Assembly: GCA_025353725.1 (NCBI GenBank) | Contig: JANXOF010000044.1 | Span: forward strand, 1 to 64,000 | From: Polyangiaceae bacterium | GTDB lineage: Bacteria > Myxococcota_A > Polyangia > Polyangiales > Polyangiaceae | Reading direction: 5' to 3' | Length of the DNA: 64,000 nucleotides | In this document: positions 44,684 to 53,581 of the stretch, piece after piece | Numbering within the stretch: the stretch's first letter is position 1 | Layout of the letters: each line of letters opens with the position of its first letter | The notes under the pieces: generated by a model | Told to the model about the DNA's origin: nothing | The model's database searches: none | Seen by the model: only the letters and a program-made list of their open reading frames with translations | Translations under genes and position numbers: made by a program

Positions 44684-45633
44684 GAGTGAGGCGATTCGGA
44701 AGGGGCGTCATCTTCGTTTTGAGCTCGCTTGGCACCTTCCTATCCGGGAACATGACGCTGTGCGTTATCGGAGCGTTACCCGAGGCGCTCGCACAGTCGA
44801 AAGGCGACAAGCCCTCGTCGGCCTCGGGAGCCTCCGGGTCGGCGGCAGACCTTCGTGCACGGGAGCTCTTTGCGAGCGGTGACGCAGCCTATGCCGAAGG
44901 CCGCTACGAAGAGGCGCTCGCGGCGTTTGAAGAGGCCTATGCCCTAAGCAACCGTCCCCAACTTCTCTTCAACATTTCAAACGCACTCGAGCGCGCGGGT
45001 CGCTATGCCGAGGCCGCAAGCGCGCTTGAAAAGTACCTCGCAAGCGCGAAGGCAAAAGACCGCGACCTCATCCAAAAGCGCCTTGCGAACTTGAAGAAGC
45101 GCGAAGGCGATCAAAAGAAAGACTTAGCGCACGCGCCAAAGGAGAAGGAGGATGACGGTCGGCGCCCGGTACCGGAAGAACATACGACCGTCGAGCCCGA
45201 GGTCGTTCGTTTGGGGTCAGCTCCGACGTGGCTCTGGCAACGAGCGCCTTCGCCGGCGGTCACCCCTGCGCCGCCTCGATCGGACTGGGTGCCGATTCTG
45301 CTCTTCGGGACGGGCAGCGCAGCCCTCGCAGCGGCCGGTATCTTTGGGATGCTTACGGCGTCGGCGCGCGCAGAAGCCGCGAAAGAATGCCGCGAAGGGA
45401 GCGCAGGAACGATATGCTCGAGCGACGCGCGCGCGGCCATCGACCGCGATAAGACATTTAGCATCGTCACCGATGTGGCTCTCTTGTCGGGGATAGTCAC
45501 CGTCGCGTTGGGGGTTTACGCACTCGCGAGCGCACGCAGAGGAGATGCCGCTCGGAAGGCTTCCTCGGCCCAACCTTGGCACGTTGTCGGGAAAGCGAAT
45601 CAAGGAGGAGTCACGTTTGCCGGCGCGTTCTGA
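44680..45633 (+). CDS. TPR-domain membrane/exported protein
   Basis: 317 aa from ATG 44680 (MRVRRFGRGVIFVLSS), which overlaps the kinase stop. A signal or anchor segment with ALAQS cleavage-like end covers residues 10-42. Two to three TPR units follow: LFASGDAAYAEGRYEEALAAFEEAY, LFNISNALERAGRYAEAASALEKYL. A Lys/Asp/Glu-rich linker leads to two C-terminal hydrophobic helices (ILLFGTGSAALAAAGIFGML and DVALLSGIVTVALGVYALAS). This TPR plus C-terminal two-helix layout beside a Hanks kinase is common in myxobacteria; the binding partner is unknown. The substrate-binding lipoprotein gene starts inside its 3' end. Confidence 0.85.
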   Translation: MRVRRFGRGVIFVLSSLGTFLSGNMTLCVIGALPEALAQSKGDKPSSASGASGSAADLRARELFASGDAAYAEGRYEEALAAFEEAYALSNRPQLLFNISNALERAGRYAEAASALEKYLASAKAKDRDLIQKRLANLKKREGDQKKDLAHAPKEKEDDGRRPVPEEHTTVEPEVVRLGSAPTWLWQRAPSPAVTPAPPRSDWVPILLFGTGSAALAAAGIFGMLTASARAEAAKECREGSAGTICSSDARAAIDRDKTFSIVTDVALLSGIVTVALGVYALASARRGDAARKASSAQPWHVVGKANQGGVTFAGAF

Positions 45634-47092
45634 CGTACAGAAGAGAAGCGCGCGGGGTGGTATGGCCACGGCGGCACTCGGTCTCTTGCTGTCGCTCACG
45701 CCCTGTTGCTCGCTGACGCGAAACGACGTCCGCTTGTGCGAAACCAACGCCGACTGCCGGGAAGTCTTCGGCACTGCACGAATCTGCGCCTCCGATGGCC
45801 TATGCGGCCTCGCGCCTCCGAGCCCTCGCTGCGCGACAACGTTTCCGGCCGACGTGCTTACGCGGAGCGAGAGCTATCCCGGCGTGCTTCTCCTAGGGTC
45901 GGTCATGGACCGCTCAGTCGAAAGTCAGCGCGCGCGCGAAAATGCAATCCGTCTCGCGGTGATGCAAGTCAACGAGGAACGCGGCGTCGATGACCGCCTT
46001 TTCGGTATCGTCTTTTGCGATATCGCAGAGAGTGCCATCTACGACTCGCGGAAGCGGGGAGAAGCCGCGGTTGCGAGTGCCCGTTACCTCGCGGACGTCG
46101 TTGGCGTTCCCGTGATCGTCGGCCCGTCGGCTTCCACTGACACGCTCGCCGTGTTCGACGCATTGAAGGGACTCGACGTCGCGGTGATTTCTCCGGCAGC
46201 GACAAGCCCAGAGCTCACGACGGCGGACGTAGAGGAGCCTACCGACGAAGCACCAGGGCTCCTTTGGCGGACGGCGCCGCCCGATACGCTCCAGGGCGCG
46301 GCTATCGTGCGGCACCTGCTCGCTGCCTATCCGGTGGTGAAGCGCGTCGCCCTGGTGAGCGAAAAAGGCCCGTACGGCAATGCGCTTGCCTCCGTGTTTA
46401 CCGCGGGGTTTGCCCAGCAGGGAAGAACGGTATCCTTGTTTCCTTACGCGAGCAGCAGCGAACGTGATGCCGCGATCGTCGCGGCCGGAGTGACAGACGC
46501 AAAAGTCGTCTTGTTTGTTTCTTCACAGACATCGGATGGCATCGCGTTCCTCAATGCCGCGCAGCTCTTGCCGAGCTTCGACGCGAAGACACTTTTTCTC
46601 ACGGATAGCGCCGCGAACAGCGATCTCTTGAAGGGGGCAAGCTCCGCTTCGGCCGTGTTTCCGAGGGTCGTAGGAAGCCGTCCAGCGGTACCGACAGGGC
46701 CGACGTTTGAGCTTTTTCGAGCGAGCTTTAGCGCAGCTTTCAGACAAGACCCGAAGGCGTTCTCGTTCGTTCCCCACAGCTACGATGCCGCGTGGCTCGC
46801 CTTCTACGGGACAGCCCATGCGCTGCGGTACGACAAAAAGGTGACGGGGCTCGGGATCGCTCGCGGTCTGCGCGCGATAAGCCACGTAGGTCGCGAAATC
46901 CCCGTGAGCCCCGCAAATTGGAACGCTATCGCCGACGCGCTGGGCTCGGGCGACTCCGTAAACCTGGTCGGAGCCTCGGGCTCGCTTGACTTCGACGCTG
47001 CCACGGAGGAGACGACGGGCCTGGTCGAGATATGGAAAATAGCAACAGACGCGAAATCGATTGAGACCGTTTCAACCCTCGATCCACGTTGA
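45617..47092 (+). CDS. Periplasmic-binding-protein type I (Leu/Ile/Val-binding-like) lipoprotein
   Basis: 491 aa from TTG 45617, chosen because AAGGAGGAG precedes it by about 8 bp; the start overlaps the TPR gene by 17 bp. The signal (MATAALGLLLSLTPCC) ends in a lipobox-like TPCC. A Cys-rich patch follows (CETNADCREVFG, ICASDGLCG, about 40-75), then a receptor-ligand-binding fold: GVLLLGSVMDRS, ENAIRLAVMQVNEERGV, VVGVPVIVGPSAS, VAVISPAATSPELT, RVALVSEKGPYG and DAKTLFLTDSAAN. It resembles branched-chain amino-acid binding proteins, but no transporter genes lie nearby, so a sensory role with the upstream kinase is possible. Confidence 0.88.
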   Translation: MPARSDVQKRSARGGMATAALGLLLSLTPCCSLTRNDVRLCETNADCREVFGTARICASDGLCGLAPPSPRCATTFPADVLTRSESYPGVLLLGSVMDRSVESQRARENAIRLAVMQVNEERGVDDRLFGIVFCDIAESAIYDSRKRGEAAVASARYLADVVGVPVIVGPSASTDTLAVFDALKGLDVAVISPAATSPELTTADVEEPTDEAPGLLWRTAPPDTLQGAAIVRHLLAAYPVVKRVALVSEKGPYGNALASVFTAGFAQQGRTVSLFPYASSSERDAAIVAAGVTDAKVVLFVSSQTSDGIAFLNAAQLLPSFDAKTLFLTDSAANSDLLKGASSASAVFPRVVGSRPAVPTGPTFELFRASFSAAFRQDPKAFSFVPHSYDAAWLAFYGTAHALRYDKKVTGLGIARGLRAISHVGREIPVSPANWNAIADALGSGDSVNLVGASGSLDFDAATEETTGLVEIWKIATDAKSIETVSTLDPR

Positions 47093-47119
47093 CCACGTTG
47101 ACCACGTTGACCACGTTGA
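47084..47119. repeat. 9-bp tandem repeat CCACGTTGA x4
   Basis: Four perfect copies in the 52-bp gap between convergent genes. The first copy encodes the last residues and the TGA stop of the binding-protein gene. Confidence 0.95.
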
Positions 47120-47144
47120 GTTTGCTGCGGTCGCCGACAGCCCT

Positions 47145-48527
47145 TTAGGTGTCGTCAGACTCCTGACCGCGAAGGCCATGCTTTTTTGCCATATCGTGCA
47201 GGTGCTTACGGTCCATTTTGGCTTCGCGCGCCGCTGCGCTTATGTTGCCCGAGTGGCGCCCCAGCAGCCACTTGACGTAGCGCCTCTCGAATTCGCCATC
47301 ATACTTCGCGCGCGTCTCGCGGTACGTTTTATCCAACTCGAAATGGAAAGCCGCGTCCGCAGGCGCATGACCCGTGGGCAGTGTAACTACGCCGATTTCC
47401 TTCGAGCCTGTCGCTTGCGCCATGTACACAGCACGCTCGAGGACGTTGCGAAGTTCTCGCACATTGCCCGGCCAATCGTGCGCGGCTAACGCCTGCATGG
47501 TGTCGGGTAGAATCGACATTTCGGGGCCGCCCGCGGCTTTGAGTAAGTGCAAGACAATGGCCGGAATATCGTCGCGGCGCGCGCGCAGCGGCGGCACGGT
47601 CAGCGGGACCACGGCAAGCCGAAAGTAGAGGTCCTCACGAAACTTGCCTACGGCCACCTCGCGATTGAGGTCGCGTTTCGTCGCCGCAACCACGCGGACG
47701 TTGGTGTGCAGAGTCTTATTCCCTCCGACGCGCCGAAACTCTCTGGTTTCGAGGACACGCAGAAGCTTAGGCTGGATGTCGAGCGGAAGCTCGCCAATCT
47801 CGTCGAGGAATACGGTTCCACCGTCGGCGAGCTCAAACGCGCCGTGGCGCGTAGCGACGGCGCCCGTAAACGATCCGCGCTCGTGGCCAAAGAGCTCGCT
47901 CTCAATCAGCGAGTACGTAACCGCACCGCAATCGACGACCAGGAATGGCTTGTGGGCACGGGGACTGTTGGAAGCGATAGCGCGCGCGAGCACATCTTTT
48001 CCGGTTCCGGTTTCGCCTTCAAGAAGGACCGTCGCATCGGTCGGGGCGATGCGTTCGAGCACGCCGAAGATCGTGCGCATGGCAAGGCTTTGTCCGATGG
48101 CGGGGCCGAAGCTCGTTTGATCGCTTGGGAGCACCTCCACGCGATGCAACGTCGGCTTGAATTGAATATCAACCTCACCGACCTTGAGGACGCTTCCCGG
48201 CTGAACCATGGCCTCGCGAATGCGCGTCGAATCGATTTTCGTGCCGTTCGTGGACTCGAGGTCGCGCACGTGCAGGCCATCCGGAGCCCGTACGACCTCG
48301 CAATGGTGCCGAGAGACTGTGTCGTCGGACAGGACGAGGTCGTTATCGGCGGCTTTCCCAATCGTAAGGCGACCCCCGACAACCTTCGACAGTCCTTTGT
48401 GCAAGCCCGTGAGCACAATCGCTTGGAGCCCTGCGGGCGCCCCGAGCACATTCACCGCCGCACGCGTCGAGACCTCATGATGCACTTGCGAGGATCTACT
48501 GACGGCTTCGTCCGAGGGCTTGGTCAA
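47145..48527 (-). CDS. Sigma-54-dependent transcriptional activator with N-terminal FHA domain
   Basis: 460 aa from ATG 48527. Residues about 33-125 are an FHA phosphothreonine-binding domain ([30 protein letters not shown]). The AAA+ domain has the Walker A GETGTGKD (171-178), the sigma-54-contact loop as GSFTGA (218-223, Ser for the usual Ala), [13 protein letters not shown] and [10 protein letters not shown] Fis-type helix-turn-helix closes the protein ([24 protein letters not shown]). The FHA input means control by a Ser/Thr kinase, plausibly the one at 43037. Its start overlaps the stop of the upstream membrane-protein gene as ATGA. Confidence 0.95.
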   Translation of the reverse strand: MTKPSDEAVSRSSQVHHEVSTRAAVNVLGAPAGLQAIVLTGLHKGLSKVVGGRLTIGKAADNDLVLSDDTVSRHHCEVVRAPDGLHVRDLESTNGTKIDSTRIREAMVQPGSVLKVGEVDIQFKPTLHRVEVLPSDQTSFGPAIGQSLAMRTIFGVLERIAPTDATVLLEGETGTGKDVLARAIASNSPRAHKPFLVVDCGAVTYSLIESELFGHERGSFTGAVATRHGAFELADGGTVFLDEIGELPLDIQPKLLRVLETREFRRVGGNKTLHTNVRVVAATKRDLNREVAVGKFREDLYFRLAVVPLTVPPLRARRDDIPAIVLHLLKAAGGPEMSILPDTMQALAAHDWPGNVRELRNVLERAVYMAQATGSKEIGVVTLPTGHAPADAAFHFELDKTYRETRAKYDGEFERRYVKWLLGRHSGNISAAAREAKMDRKHLHDMAKKHGLRGQESDDT

Positions 48528-49036
48528 GGTTTCGTCCGGGGGTCAGAAGGGAGCTTCGCGGCGGAGTCTGAGTCCGAGTCGGAGTGTGCGTCGTCCGGGT
48601 TGGGGGACACCACGCCGTCGAGGTCCACCTGGATCGTACCGCCTCCAAGAGTAACTCGCCTTTGAACGGAACGGCGACCTTCACGCGTTTCGAGGTCAAT
48701 GCGGAGGTGGTAGTCACCATTGGCGAGCTCTGGCGCGTGTGCCACGACACGTGGAGCTTTGCCCTCCGCGAACTTCATACGCACATCTCGCACAACGTCA
48801 CCGTCTTCGCCGACATACTGAAGTCCGATACCGACGACGCGTGTTGACGCAGAAGCCAGAAGAAGTCTGAGGTGCTGCTCTCGCGGCGCGCGTCCTGCCA
48901 GGTAAGCGGCGAAGACCCCGCCGACGACAAGCACGGCGAGCTGGACAAGCCGCTTTCGTGGCCGGCTAAGCCGAGGCTCATCCCCTGCGGGCTGCAGGTT
49001 GGAGGTGGGGGTCGCCGGTTGTGAATTACTGGCCAC
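48524..49036 (-). CDS. Single-pass membrane protein of unknown function
   Basis: 170 aa from GTG 49036; GTG 49066 is an alternative with a 41-bp overlap with cytochrome c. A short basic cytoplasmic part (RLSRPRKRL) precedes one helix (VQLAVLVVGGVFAAYLAG). The outer part is a beta-rich domain (HLRLLLASASTRVVGIGL, GDYHLRIDLETREGRRSV) and ends in an acidic SDSDSDSAA tail. No family is recognised. It sits between cytochrome c and the FHA/sigma-54 activator, overlapping both, so it may be a co-regulator or an anti-activator. That is speculation. Confidence 0.75.
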   Translation of the reverse strand: MASNSQPATPTSNLQPAGDEPRLSRPRKRLVQLAVLVVGGVFAAYLAGRAPREQHLRLLLASASTRVVGIGLQYVGEDGDVVRDVRMKFAEGKAPRVVAHAPELANGDYHLRIDLETREGRRSVQRRVTLGGGTIQVDLDGVVSPNPDDAHSDSDSDSAAKLPSDPRTKP

Positions 49037-49559
49037 GGAATCCGCGAACACGCGCGACAAGTCCACGGACCACGTCCGCGGGCAATTCGAACTTAGGCAT
49101 CTTGCCCTTGCCGTTTAAGATAACCGAAGCGATTTCCTCGTCCTTCACGTTCGACTGCCAATCGTCGCGGCTTAAATCTTGAGCCTTTACCATCGCGCCT
49201 TGCGGGCCATCGCCGTGCCCCGTCGGTCCGTGGCACGAGACGCACTGCGCACGCCACGTGGCCTCGACGACGGCGACCGCGCCGCCGGCACCTTTCGGTC
49301 CTTGCTTTCCGCTCGTCGTCGCTTTTTCGGAGGCGTTCCAGTCGTGGTCCGCCGCCGTCCACTCTTTTAGACCATCGGCGGAGGGAGCGCGGTCGCATCC
49401 GACGGTGCCCCCCACGAGTACGAGCGAAAGCAGGACGAGTGCGAGACGCGACTTCGCTGAGAAGCCGTCCAATGAGAGTGAGAAGCCGTCCAATGAAAGT
49501 GAGAAGCCGTCCAGACCCTTGAAACATCGCATTCGTGCTGCTTTCGCCAACAGTTTCAC
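49026..49559 (-). CDS. Class I cytochrome c lipoprotein
   Basis: 177 aa from GTG 49559 (a GAGGAAAG lies upstream), or 168 aa from ATG 49532. The haem-binding motif is CVSCHGPTGHGDGP, with a later Met ligand candidate in NGKGKMPKF. The signal ends in the lipobox GTVGC, so it is membrane-anchored and extracytoplasmic, and a small electron carrier. The oddity is the segment before the signal helix: three near-identical heptads LDGFSLS (about residues 16-34), encoded by a 21-bp tandem repeat. The repeats precede the hydrophobic core and are removed with the signal peptide if the predicted cleavage is right. Confidence 0.88.
   Translation of the reverse strand: MKLLAKAARMRCFKGLDGFSLSLDGFSLSLDGFSAKSRLALVLLSLVLVGGTVGCDRAPSADGLKEWTAADHDWNASEKATTSGKQGPKGAGGAVAVVEATWRAQCVSCHGPTGHGDGPQGAMVKAQDLSRDDWQSNVKDEEIASVILNGKGKMPKFELPADVVRGLVARVRGFRGQ
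49458..49514. repeat. 21-bp tandem repeat within the cytochrome c leader
   Basis: TGAGAAGCCGTCCAATGA(G/A)AG occurs twice (49458-49478, 49479-49499), then a partial third copy follows to 49514. On the minus strand each unit encodes SLDGFSL, so the repeat number changes the leader length without shifting the frame. Confidence 0.95.
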
Positions 49560-49679
49560 CCTCGGTCTTTCCTCGAAGAAACGATACGCTAGCGACTCTA
49601 GACGCGAAAAGGGTGCACCTTATCGTCGCAAGCTCCTTGTCGCGAGGGATAGTCAGGGGTAGTTTCTAGGTAGAAAGGC

Positions 49680-50708
49680 GTGGACCCCAACATCGGGGCC
49701 GCGACCACTCCAATGTACAGTCCGAACCTCATCAAGAAGGTGACCGCTCCCGACTTACGAGCGCGCAAGGGACGTAGCTTCCGCGAACGCGGCTCAAGCG
49801 TGTCGCATCAGCCGCGCGCGCCGTCAGAACCGCTCTCGACAGCCGACGCTCGCGAGGAACGCGAGAAAATCACCATGGTCACTGCGTACGATTACACAAT
49901 GGCCCGGCTCGTCGACGAGGCGGGAGTCGACATGGTGCTCGTCGGCGATTCGCTAGGCATGGTGGTTCAGGGGCTATCGACAACACTTCCTGTCACCCTT
50001 GACGAGATGGCCTATCACTGTCGCGCTGTCGCACGCGGACTTGCGCGTGCTCATCTCGTCGGTGATTTGCCGTTTATGAGCTACCAGGTGTCTCCCCAGC
50101 AAGCCGTCGAGAGCGCGGGAAAGCTGATAAAGGAGGGCGCTTGCGAAAGCATCAAACTCGAGGGCGGCCAAGAGGTGGCCGAACACGTTCACCGGATTGT
50201 GAGAGCCGGTATTCCTGTGGTCGGTCACATTGGCCTGACGCCGCAAAGCGTGCATGCTTTCGGCGGGTTCAGAGTCCAGGGAAGGGGCACTTTTGGGTCT
50301 GAGAAGGTCCTCGCAGACGCCATCGCGCTCGAGCAAGCGGGCGTGTTTGCTATCGTCCTCGAGGCGATTCCCCCGGACCTCGCGGCGCAGGTCACGGGCC
50401 TCGTTTCCGTCCCGACGATCGGAATCGGCGCAGGGCCTGACTGCGACGGTCAAGTGTTGGTTTGCACCGATCTCCTGGGACTCTCTCGCGCCCATCAGCC
50501 GAAGTTCGCAAAGCGGTTCGCCAACCTCGGTGACGCCGCGGTCGAAGCATTCAAAGATTACATTAGGGAGGTTTGCTCGGGGTCGTTTCCGGCCGCAGCG
50601 CAGACCTACCGGCCCAACGCTGCGGTGGCGATCCGCGCCTTGGGAGAGTCTTCGAGCGGGACGGCAGAGGAGCTCGACGCCCCCCTGGCTCTCGATCTGT
50701 GGCACTGA
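49680..50708 (+). CDS. panB: 3-methyl-2-oxobutanoate hydroxymethyltransferase
   Basis: First committed enzyme of pantothenate synthesis, moving a hydroxymethyl group from methylene-tetrahydrofolate to 2-oxoisovalerate. 342 aa from GTG 49680, or 330 aa from ATG 49716. Family blocks are clear: [34 protein letters not shown] (metal Asp), [45 protein letters not shown] and [17 protein letters not shown]. The family is usually about 265 aa. The excess is a basic N-terminal extension of about 55 residues and a 25-residue tail. panC is not in the window. Confidence 0.96.
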   Translation: MDPNIGAATTPMYSPNLIKKVTAPDLRARKGRSFRERGSSVSHQPRAPSEPLSTADAREEREKITMVTAYDYTMARLVDEAGVDMVLVGDSLGMVVQGLSTTLPVTLDEMAYHCRAVARGLARAHLVGDLPFMSYQVSPQQAVESAGKLIKEGACESIKLEGGQEVAEHVHRIVRAGIPVVGHIGLTPQSVHAFGGFRVQGRGTFGSEKVLADAIALEQAGVFAIVLEAIPPDLAAQVTGLVSVPTIGIGAGPDCDGQVLVCTDLLGLSRAHQPKFAKRFANLGDAAVEAFKDYIREVCSGSFPAAAQTYRPNAAVAIRALGESSSGTAEELDAPLALDLWH

Positions 50709-50788
50709 CTCTGGCATGAAGGGTTACGGGGCTCGCGATGACGCCCCCGTACTCCCTGAAAAACTAGGTCAACACACAGCCGTAGCTT

Positions 50789-52144
50789 TCAGGGTTCGCT
50801 CTCGCGAATGCCACCGGATATCTTGTCGCGCCCGGCGCGTACGCGATCGTTCCACGTCTCTTTGGGTCCTTTGCGCCGCTCGACCATCGTAATGCAGCCG
50901 GCAACCGGACATACAAGTTGGCAAAGGTTGCAACCGACACACTCGGGCTCGTCAATCCACGGAACGCGGTCCCCCGCGACGAGACCGAGACGAGGCGGCT
51001 TCGGAGCCGTCGCCAGTCCCAACGAGTGGGCGTGTGGCGGCCGCGGGCGGTCGTCCGCACCTGTAAAAATACACTGGTGCGCCCCGTCGTGACACGCCGT
51101 CACGCACAGCTGACATCCAATGCACACAGTCGGATCGATGGCCGCAACGAGTTCGTAGTTTAGGTCGAGGTCCCCCCACTCCTGATAGCCCGAAATGGCT
51201 CTTCCGCGCAGCTCGCCGACGCTCTTCATTCCTTTAGAGTCGAGATAGCCATTGAGGCCTTCAAGGAGGTCTTCAACAATGCGATAGCCGTAGTGCATCA
51301 CGGCTGTACACACCTGCACGCTCGTCGACCCGAGCGCGATGAACTCGGCGGCATCTCGCCACGTTTCGATTCCGCCGATCCCGGAGATTGGAATCGTGAT
51401 TCCACGTTCGCGAGCGAGAGCCGCGACCATGTGTAAAGCGATAGGCTTTACGGCTGGCCCGCAGTAGCCTCCGTTGGTCGAGCCATTTGCGACGCGGGGG
51501 AGGGGAATCAGCCTTTCCAGGTCGACGCCGATGATGCTTTTGACCGTGTTGATGAGTGAAAGGCCGTCCGCGCCCCCTGCGACGCCGGCGAGTCCTGGCT
51601 CCACGATATCGCCCGTGTTGGGCGTCAGCTTGACGAGAACGGGCGTCCTTGCGAACGCTTTCGCCCAGCTCGTGATTTCCTGAAGGAGCTTGGGCTCCTG
51701 GCCGACGGACGAGCCCATGCCGCGCTCACACATTCCGTGCGGGCAACCGAAGTTCAATTCAAGGCCGTCGACGCCTGCGTCCTCGCACTTCTGTATGAGA
51801 ACTTGCCAATCTCGCTTCGACTCGGTCATGAGTGAGGCGATGATGATGTGCTTCGGATAGCGCTTTTTGACTTCGCGAATTTCGCGAAGATTCACGTCGA
51901 GCGGGCGGTCCGTGATGAGCTCGATGTTGTTTAGCCCCATCATCTTTTTTCCGCCGTAGTCGATGCCGCCGAAGCGACTCGTCACGTTTACCACGGGGTC
52001 GCCGAGCGTCTTCCACACCGCGCCCCCCCAGCCTGCGTCAAAGGCGCGCATGATTTGCTCCCCCGTGTTCGATGGCGGCGCGGAGGCAAGCCAGAACGGG
52101 TTGAGACTCTTAATCCCTGCGAAATCGATACTTAAATCGGCCAT
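50789..52144 (-). CDS. preA: NAD-dependent dihydropyrimidine dehydrogenase, catalytic subunit PreA
   Basis: Reduces uracil and thymine to the dihydro forms, together with PreT. 451 aa from ATG 52144 (MADLSIDFAGIKSLNPF). The FMN-binding TIM barrel shows ASAPPSNTGEQIMRAFDAGW, LELNFGCPHGMCERGMG with the catalytic Cys region, and PVLVKLTPN. The C-terminus has two 4Fe-4S clusters: CIGCQLCVTACHDGAHQC and CVGCNLCQLVCPVAGC. It is the last gene of a five-gene operon, 9 bp after preT. No second function is evident. Confidence 0.95.
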   Translation of the reverse strand: MADLSIDFAGIKSLNPFWLASAPPSNTGEQIMRAFDAGWGGAVWKTLGDPVVNVTSRFGGIDYGGKKMMGLNNIELITDRPLDVNLREIREVKKRYPKHIIIASLMTESKRDWQVLIQKCEDAGVDGLELNFGCPHGMCERGMGSSVGQEPKLLQEITSWAKAFARTPVLVKLTPNTGDIVEPGLAGVAGGADGLSLINTVKSIIGVDLERLIPLPRVANGSTNGGYCGPAVKPIALHMVAALARERGITIPISGIGGIETWRDAAEFIALGSTSVQVCTAVMHYGYRIVEDLLEGLNGYLDSKGMKSVGELRGRAISGYQEWGDLDLNYELVAAIDPTVCIGCQLCVTACHDGAHQCIFTGADDRPRPPHAHSLGLATAPKPPRLGLVAGDRVPWIDEPECVGCNLCQLVCPVAGCITMVERRKGPKETWNDRVRAGRDKISGGIRESEP

Positions 52145-52153
52145 CGTAGACCC

Positions 52154-53581
52154 TTAGGCGCCGGCAGCCTGCCCGCCGGACGACGGAGACACGCGGGCAA
52201 ATTTCAGAGACCAGCGTTCGAGCAAAGTACGCGCGGCATCTCGACCGTTGGCGACGGCGTTGACGACCTCTTTGCCTCCGTTGACACAGTCGCCGCCGGC
52301 AAAAACTTTCGCGTGGCCCGTTTGGCCGGTCGTCGGATCGCACGCGATACATCCTCGGTCATCGAGCTCGACACCGGGGAAGTAGGTCGCGACTTCGCGA
52401 AGTTTGGATTGGCCGATGGCCACGGCGACGAGATCGCATGGCAGATCGTAATCGGAGACGTCGGACGGCGTTCCGCTCACGCGCGGACCGCTGACGCGCA
52501 GCGCAGTGACAGCGCCCGAAACGTTACGGACGACGGCGACTGGCCTCGCGTGAGCCACGAATTCGACGCCGTCCACGCGCGCCGCATCCATCTCGTGCGC
52601 GTAGCCGCTCATGGAAGAGGCGCCGCGTCGATAAACCATCACCACGCGCGCCGCGCCCAATTGGGCGCACTCACGCGCGACGTCGATCGCCGTGTTACCG
52701 CCCCCCACGACGACGATCGTTTTGCCTTCGATCTCGAACCGCTGCTCGCGATTCATCGAGAGCTTCATGCGTTCAATCCACGCGGTAGCGCCAACGACTC
52801 CCGCGCCACTTTCGCCGGGGATCCCGAGCGTTGTATCCACCCCGAGGCCCAGGCCTAGAAACACGGCGTCATAGGTGTCTAGGAGCTTTTTTGCCGAGAT
52901 GCGACCGGGAGCGTCACTCGCGTCGAGGGCGATGCCCGTGACGACTTCGACCCCAAGCGACGCGACAAACTCAACTTCGCGCTGGGCGTCTTCGGCGTGC
53001 AGCTTGTACGGCGCTATGCCCGTCGCGTTCAGGCCGCCAGCGATAGCGCCCTTCTCGAAGATCACCGCCTCGTGACCCTCGCGAGCCATCGTCCCCGCGA
53101 AGGCGAGCGACGCGGGACCCGCGCCGACACACGCGACGCGCATTGCCGAAGCGGCGGCGCCGCGCCTCCGCGGAAGAAGCGCTGAAAAGGACGCTGAGCC
53201 GCTCATTGCGGTCTCCGTGGCGTAGCGTTGGAGGCGCCCTATGGGAATCGGCTCCCGACCCCATGCGGTATACACGCAGTCACCCACACATAGGACCTCG
53301 ACCGGGCAGACGCGCGCGCACGAGTAGCCGAGGAGGTTTTGCTCGAGAATCGTCGTCGCGCTCCCACGAAGGTTACCCGAGGCAATTTTCTTGATGAACG
53401 TCGGGATATCAATCTGCGTTGGACACGCCTTGATACACGGGGCGTCCACGCAGTAGAGACACCTGTCTGCCTCGGCACGCGCCTCGGCTTCTGTGTAAAG
53501 GGGCTTCTTGTCGAGAAGCTCGTTTTCGAGTCGGTCCGCATCGCGCACGGCGTGCGCCCGCGAGGGGCCGTCGCAGTTCAC
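52154..53581 (-). CDS. preT: NAD-dependent dihydropyrimidine dehydrogenase, electron-transfer subunit PreT
   Basis: Flavoprotein that passes NADH electrons to PreA. 475 aa from GTG 53581, whose GTGA overlaps the aminotransferase stop. The N-terminal Fe-S region has CLYCVDAPCIKACPTQIDIP and CARVCPVEVLCVGDC. The FAD fold reads VACVGAGPASLAFAGTMA, the NAD fold reads IVVVGGGNTAIDVAREC, and the final FAD motif is KVFAGGDCVNGG. The domain order is that of the glutamate-synthase small-subunit family, and pairing with preA fixes the identity. Confidence 0.95.
   Translation of the reverse strand: MNCDGPSRAHAVRDADRLENELLDKKPLYTEAEARAEADRCLYCVDAPCIKACPTQIDIPTFIKKIASGNLRGSATTILEQNLLGYSCARVCPVEVLCVGDCVYTAWGREPIPIGRLQRYATETAMSGSASFSALLPRRRGAAASAMRVACVGAGPASLAFAGTMAREGHEAVIFEKGAIAGGLNATGIAPYKLHAEDAQREVEFVASLGVEVVTGIALDASDAPGRISAKKLLDTYDAVFLGLGLGVDTTLGIPGESGAGVVGATAWIERMKLSMNREQRFEIEGKTIVVVGGGNTAIDVARECAQLGAARVVMVYRRGASSMSGYAHEMDAARVDGVEFVAHARPVAVVRNVSGAVTALRVSGPRVSGTPSDVSDYDLPCDLVAVAIGQSKLREVATYFPGVELDDRGCIACDPTTGQTGHAKVFAGGDCVNGGKEVVNAVANGRDAARTLLERWSLKFARVSPSSGGQAAGA

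Noticed and set aside
47084-47119. Short CRISPR-like array
   Set aside because: The units are only 9 bp with no spacers and no cas genes; it is a simple tandem repeat.
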